Origin: Caulobacter sp.
GTDB taxonomy: Bacteria; Pseudomonadota; Alphaproteobacteria; Caulobacterales; Caulobacteraceae
DNA: 5,281 nt
Assembly: GCA_028291125.1 (NCBI GenBank)
Contig: JAQGIN010000102.1
Span: forward strand, 1-5,281
Direction: 5' to 3'
Position numbers and translations under genes: made by a program. The notes under the pieces were generated by a model. The model made no database searches, was not told where the DNA came from, and saw only the letters and a program-made list of their open reading frames with translations. Positions 1 to 3,706 of the stretch are shown piece by piece. Every line of letters begins with the position of its first letter. Position 1 is the first letter of the stretch.

Positions 1-1136
1 GCGTAGCTGATGCGGAAGAACGGCGACAGGCCGAAGGCCGCGCCGTGCACCACCGCCACGCCCTCGGTCTCCAGCAGTTCGACGGCGAAGTCCTCGTCGC
101 TGGCGATGACCTTGCCGCTGGGGGCGGTCTTGCCGATCAGGCCGGCGCAGGACGGATAGACGTAGAAGGCGCCTTCCGGGGTCGGGCAGTGCAGGCCGGT
201 CGCCTGGTTCAGCATCGACACCACCAGGTCGCGGCGCTCCTGGAACAGCTTGGCGTTGGGCTTGATGAAGTCCTGGACGCCGTTCAGCGCCTCCAGCGCC
301 GCCCACTGCGAGATCGAGCAGGGGTTGGAGGTGGTCTGGCTGATCATCTTGGCCATGGCCTTGATCAGCGGTTCGGGACCGGCGGCGTAGCCGATCCGCC
401 AGCCGGTCATGGCGTAGCCCTTCGACACCCCGTTCATGGTCAGGGTGCGGTCGTAGAGCTTGGGCTCGACCTGGGCGATGGTGGTGAATTCGAAGTCGTC
501 GAACACCAGGTGCTCGTACATGTCGTCGGTCAGCACCCAGACCTGCGGATGGCGCAGCAGCACCTCGGACAGGGCCTTGAGCTCGGCGCGGCCATAGGCG
601 CCGCCCGACGGGTTGGACGGGCTGTTGATGATCAACCACTTGCTGCGTGGGGTGATCGCCGCCTCCAGCGCCTGCGGGGTCAGCTTGAAGCCGGCCTCGG
701 CGGTGGTCTCCACCGACACCGGCGTGCCGCCGGCCAGCAGCACCATGTCCGGATAGGACACCCAGTAGGGGGCGGGGATGATCACTTCGTCGCCCGGGTT
801 CAGGGTGGCGACCAGGGCGTTGTAGATCACCGGCTTGCCGCCTGGGGCGACGTGCACCTGGCTGACCTTGTAGTCGAGGCCGTTCTCGCGCTTGAACTTG
901 GCGCAGATCGCCTCCTTCAGCTGCGGCATGCCGTCGGGATCGGTATATTTGGTCTTGCCGTCCTGGATCGCCCGGATGGCCGCGTCCTTGATGTTCTGCG
1001 GGGTGTCGAAGTCGGGCTCGCCGGCGGACAGCGCAATGACGTCACGGCCGGCCGCCTTGAGGGCGCGCGCCTTGGCGCTGATGGCGATGGTGGCCGACGG
1101 TGCGATGCGCCGCAGGGCGGCGGACTCTAACGACAT
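1..1136 (-). CDS. aatA: Aspartate aminotransferase, class I PLP-dependent (3' end cut by window edge)
   Basis: A PLP-dependent enzyme expected to exchange the amino group between aspartate and 2-oxoglutarate (oxaloacetate/glutamate) in the cytoplasm. The minus-strand frame is open from ATG at 1136 to the window edge, giving 378 codons. Family members have about 400 residues, so roughly 20 are missing. Visible fold-type I marks are: SAGEPDFDTP (37-46); TKYTDPDG (62-69); the PYW segment with Trp125, which stacks on the cofactor; NSPSNPSG (171-178) with Asn175; TDDMYEH with Asp204 (pyridine nitrogen) and Tyr207; NGVSKGYAMTGWRIGY with Schiff-base Lys239; and FFRISYA with Arg375, the substrate carboxylate-binding arginine. 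AGGGGAG at 1145-1152 lies about 8 bases before the ATG and fixes the start. The sequence resembles the 1-beta subgroup found in rhizobia and Caulobacter. Some members of that subgroup also transaminate prephenate, and I cannot decide that here. The family call is secure; substrate and symbol are by similarity. Confidence 0.93.
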   Translation of the reverse strand, partial: MSLESAALRRIAPSATIAISAKARALKAAGRDVIALSAGEPDFDTPQNIKDAAIRAIQDGKTKYTDPDGMPQLKEAICAKFKRENGLDYKVSQVHVAPGGKPVIYNALVATLNPGDEVIIPAPYWVSYPDMVLLAGGTPVSVETTAEAGFKLTPQALEAAITPRSKWLIINSPSNPSGGAYGRAELKALSEVLLRHPQVWVLTDDMYEHLVFDDFEFTTIAQVEPKLYDRTLTMNGVSKGYAMTGWRIGYAAGPEPLIKAMAKMISQTTSNPCSISQWAALEALNGVQDFIKPNAKLFQERRDLVVSMLNQATGLHCPTPEGAFYVYPSCAGLIGKTAPSGKVIASDEDFAVELLETEGVAVVHGAAFGLSPFFRISY

Positions 1137-1232
1137 GTCTAGGGACTCCCCTGGAAGGACGGTTTCAGGATTGCGGGGGTCTTTACGCCCGCGCTTGCTG
1201 CGGCGCAACGCGAGGCGGCCGCTCCGCGGCGA

Positions 1233-1775
1233 TTAAACCGCGACGCGTCGCAGCTCGGCGACATAGGTGGCCAGGTGCCGGGCCAGATAGGCGCGGGTCG
1301 GCTCGTCGACCAGCTGGCTGTCCTCGATCTTGGTGTGGGCCTGGCCGACCAGCACCTCGCCCAGCGGCGTGGCGCGCGCCCCGGCCCGCCGCAGCGACTG
1401 GCGCAGGGCGTCCTGGGCCCGCACCGTGCCGGTCATGCCCGGGCTGGCCCCGAACAGGCAGGCGGTCTTGCCGGTCAGCGGCGCGGGCTTGCCGCGCGAG
1501 GCCCAGTCGACGGCGTTCTTCATCACTCCGGTAATGCCGCCGTTATATTCGGGGCAGGCCAGCAACAGGCCGTCGGCCTCGCGCACGGCGGTCTTCCAGG
1601 CGACGACCGGCGGCGGATCGCCCTCGTCCTCGACGTCCTGATTGAACAGCGGCAGGTCGTGCAGGCGGAAGATGGTCAGCGACACGCCGTCGGGCAGCAG
1701 GTCCTGCGCCGTGCGCAGCAGGGTGGTGTTGAACGAGGCCGCCCTCAGACTGCCCGAAACCCCTAGAAGCTGCAT
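1233..1775 (-). CDS. NAD(P)H-dependent FMN reductase family protein (flavodoxin-like)
   Basis: A 180-residue soluble flavoprotein of the NADPH-dependent FMN reductase family (PF03358; ChrR/YieF/azoreductase-like). Members use NAD(P)H and bound FMN to reduce quinones, chromate, azo dyes or free flavin. Two FMN-binding signatures are clear: the N-terminal phosphate loop GSLRAASFN (8-16), after a first beta strand LLGVS, and PEYNGGITGVMKNAVDW (75-91), which holds the isoalloxazine ring. FGASPGMTGTVRAQ follows near residues 108-121. The length is normal and there is no signal peptide or membrane segment. The ATG at 1775 has a GGGGA motif about 10 bases upstream (minus strand), and the first residues already form the first strand of the fold, supporting this start. 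The gene lies about 50 bases downstream of the parA-like gene and 97 bases upstream of the aminotransferase on the same strand, so it could share their transcript. The physiological substrate cannot be read from the sequence. Confidence 0.9.
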   Translation of the reverse strand: MQLLGVSGSLRAASFNTTLLRTAQDLLPDGVSLTIFRLHDLPLFNQDVEDEGDPPPVVAWKTAVREADGLLLACPEYNGGITGVMKNAVDWASRGKPAPLTGKTACLFGASPGMTGTVRAQDALRQSLRRAGARATPLGEVLVGQAHTKIEDSQLVDEPTRAYLARHLATYVAELRRVAV

Positions 1776-1825
1776 GAACGGTTTCCCCTACGAACCCCAC
1801 CTAAGAGGGGCGGGCGGGGAAGAGG

Positions 1826-2491
1826 TCAACCCGTTCGCGCGGTCAGTTCCAGCTGACCCTGCGACAGGGTCATCTCGATATGCCGCCACAGGCGCTGCAT
1901 GTCGTGGGCGGCGGGACCGCCGGCCTCCCATTCGCAGACCGATTGGCCGTGGGCGATGGCCTGCTGGAAGGCGCCGCGCGAGCGCAGGCCGTACGGCGAC
2001 AGCGGCAGGCCGCAGAACCGCAGGGCCTCGATGACTTCCGGGAAGGCGATCGGGGCCACCTCGGCCTTGTTGGTGTGAGCCTGGTTGAGCACCACCAGGC
2101 CTTCGCGGCCCAGGCGGCGCACGGTGTCGGCCGAGCGGACGATCGGGGCCAGGTCGAGGAAGGACGGACGACCCACCACCAGGCACAGGTCGGAGATGTT
2201 GACCGCCTGGGTGACGTCGGTCTCGGGGGCGGCCGGGGTGTCGATGATCAGCAGCTCGACGCCGTCGCGCATGGCGCTGGACTTGGCGTGGAACAGCTTG
2301 CCGGCGCAACTCTCGGCGAAGGCGGGCCCGGGGGCTTGCCGAGCGCGAAGGGCGTCCGACGCCGACCGCTGGGGATCGATGTCGGCCAGCATGACGCTGC
2401 GGCCCTCGAGAAAGGCGGTGATGGCGAGGTTCACGGCAAGGGTCGTCTTGCCCGCTCCGCCCTTTCTGGAAAGCACAGTAATTGTCTTCAC
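1826..2491 (-). CDS. Orphan ParA/MinD-family P-loop ATPase
   Basis: A 221-residue ATPase of the ParA/MinD (SIMIBI) class. Relatives form nucleotide-dependent dimers that segregate or position DNA, plasmids or protein clusters. With the chosen start, the deviant Walker A motif RKGGAGKTT spans residues 9-17 (signature Lys10 and P-loop Lys15), Walker A' is ADIDPQ at 36-41, and Walker B is LLIIDTPA at 80-87. The C-terminal stretch RGAFQQAIAHGQSVCEW is also typical of ParA. I chose the GTG at 2491 because beta-1 (KTITVLS) begins at once and a purine-rich AGAGAGAG precedes it. The frame stays open to an ATG at 2590, but those 33 extra Arg-rich residues look unlike the family. The protein lacks an N-terminal DNA-binding extension, so it resembles small (type Ib-like) or cargo-positioning ParAs. 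No parB, parS-like array or cargo gene is visible beside it, so the partner is unknown. Confidence 0.88.
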   Translation of the reverse strand: MKTITVLSRKGGAGKTTLAVNLAITAFLEGRSVMLADIDPQRSASDALRARQAPGPAFAESCAGKLFHAKSSAMRDGVELLIIDTPAAPETDVTQAVNISDLCLVVGRPSFLDLAPIVRSADTVRRLGREGLVVLNQAHTNKAEVAPIAFPEVIEALRFCGLPLSPYGLRSRGAFQQAIAHGQSVCEWEAGGPAAHDMQRLWRHIEMTLSQGQLELTARTG

Positions 2492-2558
2492 TGCTTGCTC
2501 TCTCTGCGCCAAAAGCGCGAACCATCTACGCGGTCTTAAATACCTGCGAACTCTCCGA

Positions 2559-2590
2559 GTGTTAGCCAGAATGTGTAAATGAAAACCCAA
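2559..2590 (-). promoter_or_regulatory. Candidate promoter for the parA-like gene
   Basis: Read on the minus strand, GCTAACAC (2566-2559) matches 7 of 8 positions of the Caulobacter housekeeping -10 consensus GCTANAWC. TTGGGT (2590-2585) lies 18 bases upstream as a weak -35. Transcription would begin near 2550, leaving about 60 bases before the GTG at 2491. The surrounding DNA is clearly more AT-rich than the genes. The -35 is poor and its spacing is longer than the reported 10-14 bases, so this is tentative. Confidence 0.3.
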
Positions 2591-2594
2591 CTTT

Positions 2595-2628
2595 TGCGAC
2601 AGTTTGACTCACTTGTCGCTTGAGCGAC
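2595..2628. repeat. Cluster of GCGAC/GTCGC inverted repeats in the divergent intergenic region
   Basis: GCGACA (2596-2601), TGTCGC (2614-2619) and GCGAC (2624-2628) form two overlapping dyads. One is GCGACA-N12-TGTCGC. The other is the compact GTCGCT-TG-AGCGAC (2615-2628), with 6-base arms and a 2-base centre. They lie between the divergent parA-like and VTT-domain genes, just upstream of the candidate parA promoter and around a TTGACTC (2604-2610) that resembles a plus-strand -35. A regulator binding site is plausible, but in GC-rich DNA such short arms can arise by chance. Confidence 0.35.
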
Positions 2629-2734
2629 CATTCGCCTCAGTTGGCTCGAATCCGCGGGTCGCCCCTGCCGCTGGGGCGGCGGCCTCCAGGTGGGCCACGG
2701 GCGCAGGACTTCCTGGCCCGCCGCGGCGACGGCG

Positions 2735-2742
2735 GCTATAAG
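2735..2742 (+). promoter_or_regulatory. Candidate -10 element just before the VTT-domain gene
   Basis: GCTATAAG matches 7 of 8 positions of the Caulobacter-type -10 consensus GCTANAWC. Its end lies 7 bases before the GTG chosen as the gene start, so a transcript from here would have almost no 5' untranslated region. The -35 side is poor: the nearest candidate, CTGGCCC at 2713-2719, matches 4 of 7. The overlapping AAGG (2741-2744 region) could instead act as a ribosome binding site for that GTG. Only one of these two readings may be true. Confidence 0.25.
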
Positions 2743-2748
2743 GCCCAG

Positions 2749-3468
2749 GTGTTTCGCCGCCTCATCGAATTCTTCACCAATATGGACGCTCGGGCCTGGC
2801 GCACGGTGGCGGTGTCCTTCGTGCTGTTCGGCGGGGTCGGCGTCGTCTTCCTGTTCGGGGCTCAGGTGCTGGGCTTCAGCGGCGAGACCACGGTCGAGCA
2901 CTGGCTGGGCGCGGCCAGCGGCCCCTGGGCCCTGCCGGTGGCGGTTGGAGCCTTCGCCTTTCTGGCCTTCCTCGGCGTGCCGCAGTTCGTGCTGATCGCC
3001 GCCGCGGTGGTGGCCTTCGGCCCCTGGACCGGCTTCGCCTACAGCTGGATCGGCACCCTGGTCTCGTCCCTGGTCGGCTTCTGGCTGGGCCGCGCCTTCG
3101 GGGCCCGGCTGTTGCGCGACTTCGCGGGCGAGGGCGTGCGCAAGTTCATGAAGCTGATCGGCAAGAACGGCTTCACCGCCAGCGTCATCGTCCGTCTGGT
3201 GCCGTCGGCCCCGTTCATCGTCGTCAACATGGCCGCCGGCGTCACGCCGATGCGGTTGCGCGACTTCGCGGCCGGCACCGCCATCGGCATCATCCCCAAG
3301 ATCGCCCTGACCGCCTTCGCCGGAAATTCGATCGTCCAGGCGATGCGGGGCGGGGGCAGCCGCCACGTGGTCATGCTGGTCGCCGCGGCGGCGATCTGGA
3401 TCGCCGCCGGCTGGGTGGCCCGCAAGTGGTTGAAACGCCGCGAGGAAGAGGTCGACACGGCCGACTAA
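2749..3468 (+). CDS. TVP38/TMEM64 family (VTT-domain) inner-membrane protein
   Basis: An integral membrane protein of the VTT/DedA-like superfamily (PF09335). Relatives are linked to lipid scrambling or transport and envelope homeostasis; this one's substrate is unknown. From the GTG at 2749 it has 239 residues, a usual length. Hydrophobic segments lie near residues 19-41, 61-90 (containing FLGVPQF, a likely re-entrant loop, then FGPWTG), 95-114 (GTLVSSLVGFWLGR), 145-165 and 176-192, and 207-224. The family signature RLVPSAPFIVVNMAAG (149-164) has the conserved Arg, Pro, Asn and Gly. The tail is basic then acidic (KRREEEVDTAD) and probably cytoplasmic. The frame also opens at a TTG at 2620, but those 43 extra residues are Gly/Pro/Arg-rich with no membrane character and no clear Shine-Dalgarno. 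The GTG has AAGG about 5 bases upstream. ATG at 2782 is possible but would trim conserved-looking residues. The family is secure; the start is moderately so. Confidence 0.85.
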   Translation: MFRRLIEFFTNMDARAWRTVAVSFVLFGGVGVVFLFGAQVLGFSGETTVEHWLGAASGPWALPVAVGAFAFLAFLGVPQFVLIAAAVVAFGPWTGFAYSWIGTLVSSLVGFWLGRAFGARLLRDFAGEGVRKFMKLIGKNGFTASVIVRLVPSAPFIVVNMAAGVTPMRLRDFAAGTAIGIIPKIALTAFAGNSIVQAMRGGGSRHVVMLVAAAAIWIAAGWVARKWLKRREEEVDTAD

Positions 3469-3509
3469 ACCGGTGATTTCTTGCGCGGGGGGAGGCCTAT
3501 CGCCGCGCC

Positions 3510-3530
3510 TTCGGCAAGACGCTTGCCGGA
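3510..3530. terminator. Perfect-arm hairpin or dyad: terminator of the VTT gene, or operator over the leu promoter
   Basis: CGGCAAG (3512-3518), loop ACG, CTTGCCG (3522-3528) form a perfect 7-bp stem, extended by a G-U and an A-T pair to 3510-3530. It lies 42 bases after the VTT gene stop, where a terminator is expected. However, what follows is TTCGACGCCTTTCG rather than a true T-run, so intrinsic termination would be weak. The right arm contains the TTGCCG proposed as the -35 of the leu leader promoter, so the dyad could also bind a regulator that blocks RNA polymerase. The sequence shows the dyad; its role is inferred. Confidence 0.45.
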
Positions 3531-3551
3531 TTCGACGCCTTTCGCTAAACA
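3523..3551 (+). promoter_or_regulatory. Candidate promoter of the leu leader / leuA transcript
   Basis: TTGCCGG (3523-3529) matches 6 of 7 positions of the Caulobacter -35 consensus TTGACGS. After a 14-base spacer, GCTAAACA (3544-3551) matches the first six of eight positions of the -10 consensus GCTANAWC. The 10-14 base spacing reported for such promoters is respected. Transcription would start around 3557-3559, that is at or beside the ATG of the leader peptide (3558), so the RNA would carry the whole leader ORF and attenuator. Confidence 0.55.
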
Positions 3552-3557
3552 TCTGTC

Positions 3558-3626
3558 ATGTGCCGCGATCGCGACAACCTGCTGCTTCTTGCGCTGGGGC
3601 TTAGCCGCCCCTGGGCGTCCGTCTAG
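3558..3626 (+). CDS. leuL: Leucine-rich leader peptide of leuA (attenuation control peptide)
   Basis: A 22-codon ORF from ATG at 3558 to TAG at 3624, ending 80 bases before leuA. It contains NLLLLALGL at residues 7-15, so six of eight successive residues (8-15) are leucine, at 3579-3602. This is the hallmark of an amino-acid-sensing leader peptide, as in enterobacterial LeuL with its four adjacent leucines: ribosomes stall there when charged leucyl-tRNA is short. Codon use is odd for this genome. Three of the six Leu codons are CTT, while leuA, read through, has none and uses mostly CTG. No Shine-Dalgarno precedes the ATG, and the predicted transcription start falls on or next to it, so translation may be leaderless. 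Such initiation is known for the trpL leader of Sinorhizobium. The peptide itself probably has no function beyond being translated. The ORF and its leucine run are seen directly; the regulatory role is inferred from position, composition and the downstream hairpins. Confidence 0.85.
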   Translation: MCRDRDNLLLLALGLSRPWASV

Positions 3627-3692
3627 CCGCGCGCGTTCGCGGCCGGTCGCTCAGGGGGATTTAGACTCCGCCCTCAGCCCTCGGACCCCGCG
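3596..3692 (+). promoter_or_regulatory. Leucine attenuator: mutually exclusive RNA hairpins before leuA
   Basis: Four segments can pair alternately. Segment 1 (GGGGC, 3596-3600, inside the last Leu codons) pairs with segment 2 (GCCCC, 3607-3611). Segment 2 (CCCCTGGGCG, 3608-3617) pairs with segment 3 (CGCTCAGGGG, 3648-3657) over 10 bp with one G-U. That hairpin continues with CCG/CGG (3619-3621/3644-3646) and GCCGCG/CGCGGC (3626-3631/3638-3643). Segment 3 can instead pair with segment 4: GCT-C-AGGGGGA (3649-3659) with TCC-G-CCCT-C-AGC (3667-3678), extended outward by GGTC/GACC and CGCGG/CCGCG to 3638-3692. By analogy with trp/leu attenuators, stalling at Leu codons leaves segment 2 free and favours 2:3 (leuA on). 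A ribosome at the stop codon covers segment 2 and favours 3:4 (leuA off). Neither large hairpin is followed by a good U-run: 2:3 has GATTTAG and 3:4 has AAAGAACTTCT. The off state may therefore act on translation or by non-canonical termination. Pairings were found by eye, without energy calculation. Confidence 0.65.
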
Positions 3693-3706
3693 AAAGAACT
3701 TCTCCC

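Noticed and set aside
45..1130. 361-residue plus-strand open frame
   Set aside because: It is the antisense shadow of the aspartate aminotransferase, whose catalytic motifs are intact on the minus strand. The plus-strand product is a Gly/Leu/Gln/His-rich sequence without family features.
1218..1230. GCCGC-TCC-GCGGC hairpin between the flavin reductase and aminotransferase genes
   Set aside because: The stem is only 5 bp with no T-run on the minus strand, which is common in GC-rich DNA. I do not call it a terminator, so the genes may be co-transcribed.
1795..1810. CCCC...GGGG dyad between the parA-like and flavin reductase genes
   Set aside because: There are four base pairs with an 8-base loop and no T-run. 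It overlaps the ribosome-binding region and is too weak to interpret.
2572..2580. Single DnaA-box-like 9-mer (minus strand ATTTACACA, 8 of 9 to TTWTNCACA)
   Set aside because: It is isolated, with no second box or AT-rich unwinding region or origin-type context. One near match is expected by chance.
2492..2590. N-terminal extension of the ParA-like protein to ATG 2590
   Set aside because: The 33 residues are Arg-rich and unlike ParA N-termini. The first beta strand starts directly after the GTG at 2491, and this stretch contains the likely promoter and untranslated region.
2536..3552. 338-residue minus-strand open frame opposite the VTT-domain gene
   Set aside because: It is rich in Gly, Ala, Asp, Gln, His and Arg with no fold signature. 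The opposite strand encodes clear membrane segments and the VTT signature.
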